Shown one piece after another: positions 13,830 to 22,630 of a stretch of DNA of 54,366 nucleotides. The stretch is from Frankiales bacterium (GTDB lineage: Bacteria > Actinomycetota > Actinomycetes > Mycobacteriales > SCTD01), in assembly GCA_025465135.1 (NCBI GenBank), contig JAODNA010000007.1, forward strand, positions 1-54,366, read 5' to 3'. How positions within the stretch are numbered: position 1 is the stretch's first letter; each line of letters begins with the position of its first letter. Made by a program: the position numbers and the translations under genes. The notes under the pieces were generated by a model. It saw only the letters and a program-made list of their open reading frames with translations, had not been told where the DNA came from and did not search any database.

Positions 13830-15062
13830 ATGAGCGACACGAGGCACCTGCTCGGACTGCTGCTCGGCACGGAGGAGGACTGGCCAGGCGCGTTCGAGCA
13901 GCTGGTGCGGCGCTACGACCCCGCGCTGAAGGTCGGTGGTGACACCCACCGCTTCGACGTCGAGCGGATCACGATCGAGCCTTTCGACCTCCGGCAGAAG
14001 AGCCGCTACGACCTGGTCGTCGACCGGCTCGCCTACTGGTACTACGTCCCGCGTGAGTGGCTGAAGAAGGTCGCTCTCATGGACGACGTCTACCTCCTCA
14101 ACAACCCGTTCACGTTCCAGTCGATGGAGAAGCACGCGGCCTACTGCGCCATGATCCGCCTCGGGCTGAAGGTGCCGGAGACCTGGCTGGTGCCCCACAA
14201 GCAGCCCCCGGACAACCCGCGGTTCCCCTACACAGCGGCGAAGTACAACCGCTTCTTCGACATCGCCGAGGTCGCCGAGAAGGTCGGCTACCCGCTCTAC
14301 ATGAAGCCGTACGACGGCGGCGCCTGGGTCGGCGTGACGCGCATCAAGGACTCCGACGACCTGCGCAAGGCCTACGACGAGTCCGGTGAGCGACTCATGC
14401 ACCTGCAGGCCAGCGTCGAGGGCTTCGACGTCTTCGCCAGGTCGCTGTCGATCGGCGCCGAGACGATGGTCATGAAGTTCGCCCCCGACCGGCCGATGCA
14501 CGACCGCTACAGCGTTGACCACCACTTCCTCGACCCGGCCGTGGGCGAGGAGGTCGTGACGATCGGCAAGGTCGTCAACGCCTTCTTCAAGTGGGAGTTC
14601 AACTCCTGCGAAACCCTCGTCCGCGGCGGCCAGGTCCACCCGATCGACTACGCCAACGCGTGCCCCGACGTCGCCATCACCTCGCTGCACTACTACTTCC
14701 CGTGGGCGATGAGCGCCCTGGTGAAGTGGTCGCTGTTCTGCACGACCACGGGGCGCAAGCCGCGACTGGACCTGGACACCGCGCGCTGGTACGAGATCGC
14801 CGACGCTGAGTCGTCCTACGAGGACAAGATCGCCGCCTACCGCAAGCTGGCCGACGACTACTTCCAGCAGGAGCAGTACGACGAGTTCGTCGCGACGTCG
14901 CTGGGCGACTTCGACCGGGTTGCCGTCGACTACTTCGCCTCCCCGGACTTCGACCGGCTCCTGGTCGAGACGGTGACGAGCACCTTCCCCGCGCACGAGC
15001 ACGAGCAGTTCGTCGCGCACTATCGGGGGCTCCTCGCCGCCTGGGTGCGGGACGCCGGCTAG
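13830..15062 (+). CDS. ATP-grasp family ligase-like protein
   Basis: YPLYMKPYDGGAWVGVTRIKDSDDLRKAY ATP-grasp-like core; 410 aa; AGGAGA Shine-Dalgarno before ATG. Confidence 0.7.
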   Translation: MSDTRHLLGLLLGTEEDWPGAFEQLVRRYDPALKVGGDTHRFDVERITIEPFDLRQKSRYDLVVDRLAYWYYVPREWLKKVALMDDVYLLNNPFTFQSMEKHAAYCAMIRLGLKVPETWLVPHKQPPDNPRFPYTAAKYNRFFDIAEVAEKVGYPLYMKPYDGGAWVGVTRIKDSDDLRKAYDESGERLMHLQASVEGFDVFARSLSIGAETMVMKFAPDRPMHDRYSVDHHFLDPAVGEEVVTIGKVVNAFFKWEFNSCETLVRGGQVHPIDYANACPDVAITSLHYYFPWAMSALVKWSLFCTTTGRKPRLDLDTARWYEIADAESSYEDKIAAYRKLADDYFQQEQYDEFVATSLGDFDRVAVDYFASPDFDRLLVETVTSTFPAHEHEQFVAHYRGLLAAWVRDAG

Positions 15063-15099
15063 GGCTTCACCCGACGCCGGTTCGTGCCGATGGGTCCCT

Positions 15100-17400
15100 G
15101 TGAGCCCGATGTCCGCCGCTCCCTCCGGGCAGAAGGCTGCCCAGGAGGCCTCCCTCCGGCGCTTGCACGCCCTCGTCCGAGGGATCAACGGCGACCTCGA
15201 CCTGGACCGGACCCTCGAGGCGGTCACCAGCGGCATCGTGGAGGGCCTCGGCTTCGAGGTCACCGTGATCAACATGGTGCAGTCCGACGGCGACTTCGAG
15301 GTCGTGGCGGTTGCCGGCTCGGACGAGGCCCGCGAGACCCTGCTCGGCCAGCGGGGGCAGCGGGCCGAGTGGGAGCGCTGGATGTCCTTGTGCACGCCGG
15401 TAGGCGCGCTCCTCGTCGACTACCGCCGCCTCGTCGATGACGGCTCCGACGTACCGACCTGGGTGCCGGACCGGCCCATCAGCGATGACGAGGACGCCTG
15501 GCACCCCCTGGATGCCGTGATCGCTCCGCTGAGGACGTCGCGTTCCGGGCTGCTCGGCACGCTGAGCGTCGATCTGCCGCGCGACGGGCGGCGGCCCACA
15601 GCAGAGACACTCGAGCTCCTCGAGATGTACGCCGCACAGGCCAGCGTCGCGATCGAGAACGCCGCGCTGCACACCGCGCTGGTCACCCGTGACGCCGAGC
15701 GCGAGCAGGCCCTCGGCCGTCTCACCGCGGTGCTGGGCGAGGTCCCTGCGGCGATCCTCGAGGTCGACCTCGACGGCCGGATCCGCACCTGGAACCCCGC
15801 GGCCGAGGAGATGTTCGGCTGGTCCGCCGACGAGGTGATCGGCAAGATCAACCCGACGGTCGACCCGGACGGCTACGACGCAGGTCTGGCCGAGCTCAAG
15901 CGCGGGCAGGTCGACCACCGCCAGTCGGGCCGTCGCCGGCGCAAGGACGGCAGCATGCTGGACGTCGAGATGTCCTCGGCGGTGCTGACCGACGCCGAAG
16001 GTGATGCGTTCGGCTACATCGGTGTGATCTCCGACGTGACCCACCGGGTCGCCATGGAGCGGGAGCTGCGGCACGCCGCGTTCCACGACCCGCTGACCGG
16101 CCTTGCCAACCGGGCCATGCTGCGGGACCGCCTCGACCAGCTCTCCGGCAGCGCGAAGGTCTCGCTGCTGCTGCTCGACCTCGACGGGTTCAAGGCGGTC
16201 AACGACTCACTCGGGCACGAGGTGGGCGACCAGGTGCTGCTGGAGGTGTCGCGGCGCCTCGCGCGCAGCTGCCGGCCCAGCGACCTGCTCGTCCGGCTCG
16301 GCGGTGACGAGTTCGTCGCCCTCGTCGAGGGCGACCAGGAACGCGCGATCACCCTCGCCGACCGGTTCCTGCGGATCCTGTCCGAGCCGATCGCGCTGTC
16401 GGACCGCGACGTGGCGCTCGGCTGCAGCATCGGCATCGCCTCGCCGTCGGAGCACGGCGCCGACAGCGCCCTGCGTGACGCGGACATCGCCATGTACGTC
16501 GCCAAGAGCAAGGGCAAGGGCCGGTACCAGGTGTTCGCGCCGGCGCTCCGCGACAGCGTGCTCGACCGAGCTGCGCTCTCCGACGACCTGCGGTCGGCGG
16601 TCGCCGGAAACCAGCTGACGCTCCGCTACCACCCCGTCATCGACGTGAAGACGCGCGCCGTCGTCGCGTTCGAAGCGCTGCTGCGCTGGAACCACCCGAC
16701 GCGCGGTGAGCTCAGCCCGCTGCTGTTCATCCCGCTCGCCGAGGAGAGCGGCGTCATTCACGAGATCGGCGACTGGGTGCTGGTCGAGGCCTGCAGCGAG
16801 CTGCGCCGGATGCAGACCGACGTCCTCCCCGAGAACAGCAGCATGACCGTCAGCGTCAACCTGTCCGCGGTCCAGCTCCACTCGGCGGGGCTGGTCGAGC
16901 GCGTGCAGCAGATCCTTGCGGAGACCGGCCTCGAGCCCCGGCGACTCGTCCTGGAGCTCACCGAGTCGGTCCTGGTCGAGGACGTCGAGGATGCGGTACG
17001 GGTGCTCGGCCGCCTCCGGTCGATCGGCGTCCGGCTCGCACTCGACGACTTCGGGGCCGGCTACTCCTCGCTGCGCTACCTCAAGCGGCTTCCCTTCGAC
17101 ATCGTCAAGCTCGACAAGGGCCTGCTCGACGGCGTCGACCGCGACCCGGCCGCGCTGGCCCTCGCCGACGCGGTGCTCGGGCTGCTCAACCGACTCGGGC
17201 TGCGGACCTGCGCTGAGGGCATCGAGACGGCTGCGCAGCTGGCCGTCGTCGAGTCGCTCGGCTGCGAGCTGGGCCAGGGGTTCCTCGTCGCGAAGCCACT
17301 GCGGCCCGCCGAGCTGCACAGCCTGCTGGTCGACGGCTGGCCGGCCCCACCGCTGCCGGCGCAGCGCGACGGACGCGTCAAGGCCATCGATCCCGCCTGA
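15100..17400 (+). CDS. GAF-PAS-GGDEF-EAL cyclic-di-GMP turnover protein
   Basis: RPSDLLVRLGGDEFVALVE; FEALLRWNHP; LDDFGAGYSSLRYLKRLPFDIVKLDK. Confidence 0.92.
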   Translation: MSPMSAAPSGQKAAQEASLRRLHALVRGINGDLDLDRTLEAVTSGIVEGLGFEVTVINMVQSDGDFEVVAVAGSDEARETLLGQRGQRAEWERWMSLCTPVGALLVDYRRLVDDGSDVPTWVPDRPISDDEDAWHPLDAVIAPLRTSRSGLLGTLSVDLPRDGRRPTAETLELLEMYAAQASVAIENAALHTALVTRDAEREQALGRLTAVLGEVPAAILEVDLDGRIRTWNPAAEEMFGWSADEVIGKINPTVDPDGYDAGLAELKRGQVDHRQSGRRRRKDGSMLDVEMSSAVLTDAEGDAFGYIGVISDVTHRVAMERELRHAAFHDPLTGLANRAMLRDRLDQLSGSAKVSLLLLDLDGFKAVNDSLGHEVGDQVLLEVSRRLARSCRPSDLLVRLGGDEFVALVEGDQERAITLADRFLRILSEPIALSDRDVALGCSIGIASPSEHGADSALRDADIAMYVAKSKGKGRYQVFAPALRDSVLDRAALSDDLRSAVAGNQLTLRYHPVIDVKTRAVVAFEALLRWNHPTRGELSPLLFIPLAEESGVIHEIGDWVLVEACSELRRMQTDVLPENSSMTVSVNLSAVQLHSAGLVERVQQILAETGLEPRRLVLELTESVLVEDVEDAVRVLGRLRSIGVRLALDDFGAGYSSLRYLKRLPFDIVKLDKGLLDGVDRDPAALALADAVLGLLNRLGLRTCAEGIETAAQLAVVESLGCELGQGFLVAKPLRPAELHSLLVDGWPAPPLPAQRDGRVKAIDPA

Positions 17401-17427
17401 TCGCGGGACACGGGTCGGACGCTGGAG

Positions 17428-17433
17428 TAGCGT
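17428..17433 (+). promoter_or_regulatory. Putative -10 hexamer TAGCGT for the cimA leader
   Basis: Ends 8 nt before the leader ATG; GGGACA 17 nt upstream is a weak -35 candidate. Confidence 0.4.
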
Positions 17434-17441
17434 CTGCCGGG

Positions 17442-17477
17442 ATGAGCCCGGCCACGATCATTACGCGAGCGCGCTGA
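17442..17477 (+). CDS. Putative cimA leader peptide MSPATIITRAR
   Basis: ATG-initiated 11-codon ORF with tandem Ile codons (atc att), directly followed by hairpin and terminator before cimA. Confidence 0.7.
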   Translation: MSPATIITRAR

Positions 17478-17495
17478 CGACGATCGTCAGCGCGC
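17469..17495 (+). promoter_or_regulatory. cimA leader hairpin (candidate pause/antiterminator-type stem)
   Basis: Perfect 10-bp inverted repeat GCGCGCTGAC (17469-17478) / GTCAGCGCGC (17486-17495), spanning the leader stop codon. Confidence 0.65.
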
Positions 17496-17533
17496 AACCC
17501 TCCCTGCCTTCGGCACGGAGGGTTTTGTCTTTC
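17496..17533 (+). terminator. Intrinsic terminator in the cimA leader
   Basis: AACCCTCC-C-TGCC-TTC-GGCA-C-GGAGGGTT stem followed by TTGTCTTT, ending 12 nt before the cimA start. Confidence 0.8.
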
Positions 17534-17544
17534 CTGGAGAAGCG

Positions 17545-19137
17545 ATGAGCACGCCCACGGATGCCTTCCACGTCTACGACACGACCTTGCGCGACGGTGC
17601 GCAGCGCGAGGGCATGTCGCTCTCGGTCAACGACAAGCTGGCGATCGCCCGCCACCTGGACGACCTCGGGGTCGGCTTCATCGAAGGCGGCTGGCCGGGA
17701 GCCAACCCCAAGGACACCGAGTTCTTCCGGCGCGCCCAGTCCGAGCTGAGGCTGCGCACCGCGCAGCTCACCGCCTTCGGCTCGACCCGGCGGGCCGGCG
17801 GCGATGTCGTCACGGACCTTGCGCCGCTGCGCGAGTCGGGTGCCGGCGTCGTCTGCATGGTGGCGAAGTCCGACGTCCGTCACGTCGAGCGGGCCCTGCG
17901 CACGACGCGCGAGGAGAACCTCGCCATGATCCGCGACTCGGTCAGGCACCTGCGGGGCGAGGGGCAGCGCGTCTTCCTCGACGCCGAGCACTTCTTCGAC
18001 GGCTACGTCGCGGACCCGTCGTACGCGATCGAGGTGCTGCGTACGGCGGCGGAGGCCGGCGCGGACGTGGTCGTGCTCTGCGACACCAACGGAGGAATGC
18101 TGCCGCACCGCCTCGCCGAGATCGTCAACGACGTCGTCGGGACTGGGCTTCGGGTCGGTATCCACGCGCACAACGACGCGGCGTGCGCGGTCGCCAACTC
18201 GCTCGCCGCGGTCCATGCGGGTGCCACCCATGTGCAGGGGACGGCAAACGGCTACGGCGAGCGCTGCGGCAACGCCGACCTGTTCAGCATCGTCGCGGCG
18301 CTCGAGGAGAAGGACGGCCGCGAGGTGCTCCCGGCCGGCCGGCTGGTCGAGCTCGGCCGGGTCGCCCACGCCGTCGCGGAGGTCGCCAACATCGCTCCGG
18401 ACCCGCATCAGCCGTGGGTCGGCGCGAGCGCGTTCGCGCACAAGGCGGGGCTGCACGTCAGCGCGATCAAGGCCGATCCCGACCTCTACCAGCACACCGA
18501 TCCGGCCGTCGTCGGCAACGACATGCGGCTGCTCGTCTCCGAGCTCGCGGGTCGCGCGACCATCGAGCTCAAGGGCCGGGCCATGGGCCTGGAGCCCGAC
18601 CGCGCTGCCGTCGGCCGGGTCATCGAGCGGGTCAAGGACCTGGAGTCGGTCGGCTACTCGTTCGAGGCTGCGGAGGCGTCCTTCGAGCTGCTGCTGCGCG
18701 AGGAGATGGGCGAGCGACCCCATTACTTCGACCTCGAGTCCTGGCGGGTGATCGTCGAGCACCGCCAGGGCAAGGACGGCGCGGACGGCCAGGTGGTCTC
18801 CGAGGCGACGGTGAAGCTGCATGCCAAGGGTGAGCGCATCGTGGCGACCGGCGAGGGCAACGGCCCCGTCAACGCTCTCGACAACGCGCTGCGGCGAGCG
18901 CTGGAGAGGCTCTACCCGGGGCTCGCCGCGCTCGAGCTGGTCGACTACAAGGTCCGCATCGTGAGCGGTGCGCACGGCACCGACGCCGTCACGCGGGTCC
19001 TCGTGGAGACCTCCGACGGCACGAGCGAGTGGGACACCGTCGGCGTGCACGAGAACGTCATCGCGGCGTCCTGGCAGGCGCTCGAGGAGGCCTACACCAC
19101 CGGCCTGCTCCGCGAGGGGGTCTCCTCGGACAGCTAG
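17545..19137 (+). CDS. cimA: (R)-citramalate synthase
   Basis: 530 aa; YDTTLRDGAQREGMSLSVNDKL; GIHAHNDAACAVANSLAAV; HKAGLHVSAI. Confidence 0.92.
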   Translation: MSTPTDAFHVYDTTLRDGAQREGMSLSVNDKLAIARHLDDLGVGFIEGGWPGANPKDTEFFRRAQSELRLRTAQLTAFGSTRRAGGDVVTDLAPLRESGAGVVCMVAKSDVRHVERALRTTREENLAMIRDSVRHLRGEGQRVFLDAEHFFDGYVADPSYAIEVLRTAAEAGADVVVLCDTNGGMLPHRLAEIVNDVVGTGLRVGIHAHNDAACAVANSLAAVHAGATHVQGTANGYGERCGNADLFSIVAALEEKDGREVLPAGRLVELGRVAHAVAEVANIAPDPHQPWVGASAFAHKAGLHVSAIKADPDLYQHTDPAVVGNDMRLLVSELAGRATIELKGRAMGLEPDRAAVGRVIERVKDLESVGYSFEAAEASFELLLREEMGERPHYFDLESWRVIVEHRQGKDGADGQVVSEATVKLHAKGERIVATGEGNGPVNALDNALRRALERLYPGLAALELVDYKVRIVSGAHGTDAVTRVLVETSDGTSEWDTVGVHENVIAASWQALEEAYTTGLLREGVSSDS

Positions 19138-19147
19138 CCTGCACAGC

Positions 19148-19924
19148 GTGCGCATCGCCCGCTTCTCCCACTCGGGCGACGTCGCCTTCGGCGTCGTCGA
19201 GGGCCCCGGTGAGGATCCTGCCGACCTTGTCGTCGCCGTTGCCGCCGGGCACCCCTTCGCGCCGCTGCAGCTGACCGGCGAGTCGCTGCCGCTGTCGGCG
19301 GTGAAGCTCCTCGCGCCGGTCCTGCCGAGCAAGGTCGTCTGCATCGGCAAGAACTACGCCGACCACGCCGCTGAGATGGGGGGCGCGCCGCCGGAGCAGC
19401 CTGTCGTCTTCCTCAAGCCCTCCACGTCCGTCGTCGGGCCCGGCGACGCGATTGCGCTGCCGCGCAACAGCAGCCGCGTCGACCATGAGGCGGAGCTCGG
19501 CATCGTGATCGGGCGGCTGTGCCGCGAGGTCCCGAAGGAACGGGCCCACGACGTGATCCTCGGTTACACCTGCGGCAACGACGTGACGGCTCGCGACCAC
19601 CAGAAGCAGGACGGCCAGTGGACCCGTGGCAAGGGACACGACACGTTCTGCCCGCTGGGTCCCTGGGTGGAGACCGAGCTGCCGCGTGACGTCGCGGTGC
19701 GCTGCCTCGTCGACGGGGAGGTCCGTCAGGACGGGCGCACGTCGGACCTGATCCACGACGTGCCGGCCATCATCGAGTGGGTGACCGCCTTCATGACCCT
19801 GCTGCCGGGTGACGTGATCCTGACCGGCACCCCGGCCGGCGTCGGGCCGTTGCTCGCCGGTGAGTCCGTGTCGGTCGTCATCGAGGGTCTCGGCACGCTG
19901 ACCAACCCGGTCGTGGCGCGATGA
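19148..19924 (+). CDS. Fumarylacetoacetate hydrolase family protein
   Basis: VVCIGKNYADHAAEMG; DHEAELGIVIGR; GDVILTGTPAGVGPL. Confidence 0.88.
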   Translation: MRIARFSHSGDVAFGVVEGPGEDPADLVVAVAAGHPFAPLQLTGESLPLSAVKLLAPVLPSKVVCIGKNYADHAAEMGGAPPEQPVVFLKPSTSVVGPGDAIALPRNSSRVDHEAELGIVIGRLCREVPKERAHDVILGYTCGNDVTARDHQKQDGQWTRGKGHDTFCPLGPWVETELPRDVAVRCLVDGEVRQDGRTSDLIHDVPAIIEWVTAFMTLLPGDVILTGTPAGVGPLLAGESVSVVIEGLGTLTNPVVAR

Positions 19925-21375
19925 CCGACGTCCGGCTCCGCGTCGCCCCGTCCCCGACGGGGGACCCGCACGTCGGTACGGCGTACGTGTCGCTCTTCTG
20001 CCTAGCCTTCGTCCGCCAGCAGGGCGGTCAGTTCGTGCTGCGGCTCGAGGACACCGACCGCGCACGCTTCCGCGACGACAGCGAGCAGCAGATCTACGAC
20101 ATGCTGCACTGGCTCTCGCTCGACTGGGACGAGGGGCCGGACAAGGGCGGCCCCTACGCGCCGTACCGGCAGAGCGAGCGGCTCGAGACCTACCGGCCGC
20201 ACGTCGACAAGCTGGTTGCAGACGGCCGCGCCTACTACTGCTGGTGCACGCCGGACCGGCTGCAGGAGATGCGCGAGGACCAGCAGAAGCGCAAGGTGCC
20301 GACCGGCTACGACCGGCTCTGCTACGGCAAGACCCGCGAAGAGCGCGCCGAGCTGCCGGGCGCGTCGGACGCCGCCGTCGTGCGGATGCTCATCCCCGAC
20401 GACGTGTCGCTCGTCTTCGACGACGTCATCCGCGGCGAGGTCCATGCGCCTCGTCCCGACGACCAGGTCATCCTCAAGGCCGACGGCTTCCCGACGTACC
20501 ACCTCGCGGTTGTCGTCGACGACCACCTGATGGGGATCACGCACGTCGTGCGCGGCGAGGAGTGGATCTCCTCCACGCCCAAGCACCTGCTGCTGTTCGA
20601 CTGGCTCGGCTGGGACCGGCCGGCCTTTGCGCACATGCCGCTGCTGCGCAACACCGACAAGTCCAAGATCTCCAAGCGGAAGAACCCCGCGGCCCGGCTG
20701 ACGTGGTTCCGCGAGGTGGGCTACCTCCCCGAGGCGCTCGTCAACTTCCTCGACCTGCTCGGCTACTCGCTGCCGTCGGGGGAGGAGATCTTCACCTTTG
20801 CCGAGATGTCGGCCTCGTTCGACTGGTCGCGCGTCAACACCGTCGGTCCGGTGTTCGACCTCGACAAGCTCGGGTGGCTCAACGGCCACTACCTGCGCGC
20901 TCTCGCCGAGGACGACCTCGTACGCCGGATGCTGCCCTTCCTGCAGACCGCCGGTCTCCTGGGGGCCGAGGCGACGCCGGAGCAGCGGGCAGCGCTTGCC
21001 GCGGCCGTGCCCCTGATCCAGACCCGGATGGCCCTGCTGACAGAGGCGCCCGGCCTGCTGCGCTTCCTGCTCGTCGAGGAGGACGACTTCGTCGTCGACC
21101 CCGCGGCCGCGGAGAAGTCGCTCGTGGGGGCGGAGCCGGTGCTCACCGCGGCAGTCACGGCGCTCGAGCCGGTGGAGACCTGGGACACCGAGCACATCCA
21201 GGCTGCTCTCGACGCCGCGTTGCTCGACGGCGGACTCGGGTTGAAGCGCGGCAAGGCCTACGCGCCGATCCGCGCGGCGGTGTGCGGATCGAGCGTCTCG
21301 CCGCCGCTGCCGGAGTCGCTGGCGCTGCTCGGGAAGGACCGGACACTGCGCCGGCTGAGGGCCGCCGGCGTTTGA
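19921..21375 (+). CDS. gltX: Glutamyl-tRNA synthetase
   Basis: RVAPSPTGDPHVGTAYVSLF; RLEDTDRARF; KISKRKNP signature. Confidence 0.97.
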   Translation: MTDVRLRVAPSPTGDPHVGTAYVSLFCLAFVRQQGGQFVLRLEDTDRARFRDDSEQQIYDMLHWLSLDWDEGPDKGGPYAPYRQSERLETYRPHVDKLVADGRAYYCWCTPDRLQEMREDQQKRKVPTGYDRLCYGKTREERAELPGASDAAVVRMLIPDDVSLVFDDVIRGEVHAPRPDDQVILKADGFPTYHLAVVVDDHLMGITHVVRGEEWISSTPKHLLLFDWLGWDRPAFAHMPLLRNTDKSKISKRKNPAARLTWFREVGYLPEALVNFLDLLGYSLPSGEEIFTFAEMSASFDWSRVNTVGPVFDLDKLGWLNGHYLRALAEDDLVRRMLPFLQTAGLLGAEATPEQRAALAAAVPLIQTRMALLTEAPGLLRFLLVEEDDFVVDPAAAEKSLVGAEPVLTAAVTALEPVETWDTEHIQAALDAALLDGGLGLKRGKAYAPIRAAVCGSSVSPPLPESLALLGKDRTLRRLRAAGV

Positions 21376-21417
21376 GAGCCGTCGCGCCGTTCCGGTAGGC
21401 TGGCGGCCGCAATCCCA

Positions 21418-21489
21418 TGGGGTATGGGGTAATTGGCAGCCCGACGGTTTCTGGTTCCGTTAGTCTTGGTTCGAGTCCAGGTACCCCAG
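21418..21489 (+). tRNA. tRNA-Gln (CTG anticodon)
   Basis: TGGGGTA/TACCCCA acceptor stem; GTTTCTGGTTCC anticodon arm; GGTTCGAGTCC T-arm. Confidence 0.93.
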
Positions 21490-21515
21490 CGTGTCACCCA
21501 CAATTCAACAAGCAC

Positions 21516-21588
21516 GGCCCCGTCGTCTAGCGGCCTAGGACGCCGCCCTCTCACGGCGGTAGCGAGGGTTCGAATCCCTTCGGGGCTA
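21516..21588 (+). tRNA. tRNA-Glu (CTC anticodon)
   Basis: GGCCCCG...CGGGGCT acceptor (G1-U72 wobble); CGCCCTCTCACGG anticodon arm; GGGTTCGAATCCC T-arm. Confidence 0.93.
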
Positions 21589-21597
21589 CGTATGGTG

Positions 21598-21634
21598 ACG
21601 ACCCGGCTACGAAATGTAGCCGGGTCGTTCTTCG
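21598..21634. terminator. Intrinsic terminator after the tRNA pair
   Basis: ACGACCCGGCTAC-GAAAT-GTAGCCGGGTCGT perfect 13-bp stem, then TCTTC. Confidence 0.8.
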
Positions 21635-21637
21635 TCG

Positions 21638-22489
21638 TCAGCCCTGCTCGAAGAGTGCCTCCGGGTCCTGCCCGCCCAGCACCAACGTCAGCGGACGCTG
21701 CGTTGAGAGCACCTCCCGCAGGTATCGCTCGAGAAGCTCGATGGCGAACTCGACCTTGTCGATCACTCGCTGGCCGGAGGGCTGCCACGACGACCAAAGT
21801 TCGAGGTTGCCCGAGCGAAAACCGAGCAGTTGCCTGTCCGTCCGGTTGTCGCTCCGGATGCCGTTGAGGTGATGCACGGTCTCGTGCCTTTCCAGCTCTC
21901 GCCCCAGCAGTCGTTCCATCGCGAGGCGATGCTCCGCCACATCGCGACCGTTTACCCGAAGCATCACGTAGCCCTGCTTGTTCAGGTGCCCCTCGCCGCT
22001 CGCTCGTCGCAGCGGTTGGGGCGACCCGATTGCTCGACCTTTTCGGTTTCGTTCGTAATGCATGCGGCAGAGCCCCTGGCCGCAGGTCCTGCGGTGACAG
22101 CCCTCAACCGAGCAGGTGCCTGGTCTGCAGAGGATCTCTGCGCCGCCGGGATCACCCTTCGCCCGCAGGCGGGCGTAGTGGGTTGAGCAGAAGCCGCGAG
22201 CGCGCGTCGGCTTCGAACAGCCCTCGACAGCGCAGACAGGCGAGCGGTGCCGAGCCGAGCGGACGGCGCCCGGCCCGACGGATCCAGTCTTGCGCCAGCG
22301 CTCGTAATGCGCAGAGCACCATCCCCGTGCGACAGCTCTGCGCCCGCAGCCATCCACGATGCAGCCCGTCGCGTCGACGCGAATTCGGTCGGGCTGGACC
22401 TCGCCGTGCCGGAGCAGCTGCTTGTAGTGCCGGCTGCAGTGCCCACGCGCATACAGGCTGCGGTCGCAGCCGGCGGCCTGGCAGGTCAT
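21638..22489 (-). CDS. HNH endonuclease with four N-terminal CCCH zinc-finger-like repeats
   Basis: Four C-x4-C-x9-C-x2-H-Y units; GYVMLRVNGRDVAEHRLAMERLLGRELERHETVHHLNGIRSDNR...NLELWSSWQP HNH domain. Confidence 0.85.
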   Translation of the reverse strand: MTCQAAGCDRSLYARGHCSRHYKQLLRHGEVQPDRIRVDATGCIVDGCGRRAVARGWCSAHYERWRKTGSVGPGAVRSARHRSPVCAVEGCSKPTRARGFCSTHYARLRAKGDPGGAEILCRPGTCSVEGCHRRTCGQGLCRMHYERNRKGRAIGSPQPLRRASGEGHLNKQGYVMLRVNGRDVAEHRLAMERLLGRELERHETVHHLNGIRSDNRTDRQLLGFRSGNLELWSSWQPSGQRVIDKVEFAIELLERYLREVLSTQRPLTLVLGGQDPEALFEQG

Positions 22490-22630
22490 GCGTGCCTCCC
22501 GGACGTCGGAATGTCGCGATCCTCCCGGTGAGGTCCGACAGGATCACCGACAAGGCAACCGGCCAAGGACCGGACGCGTCGTAGGGAAGCGGGCTACGGT
22601 TCGCCCGTTCTTTCTGCTTTCCGACGGAAG

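Noticed and set aside
22590-22597. GGGCTACG near the HNH gene's far side matching the tRNA-Glu 3' end (GGGGCTACG), as a possible attachment-site repeat
   Set aside because: Only about 8 bp shared, no integrase in the interval; expected by chance in GC-rich DNA.
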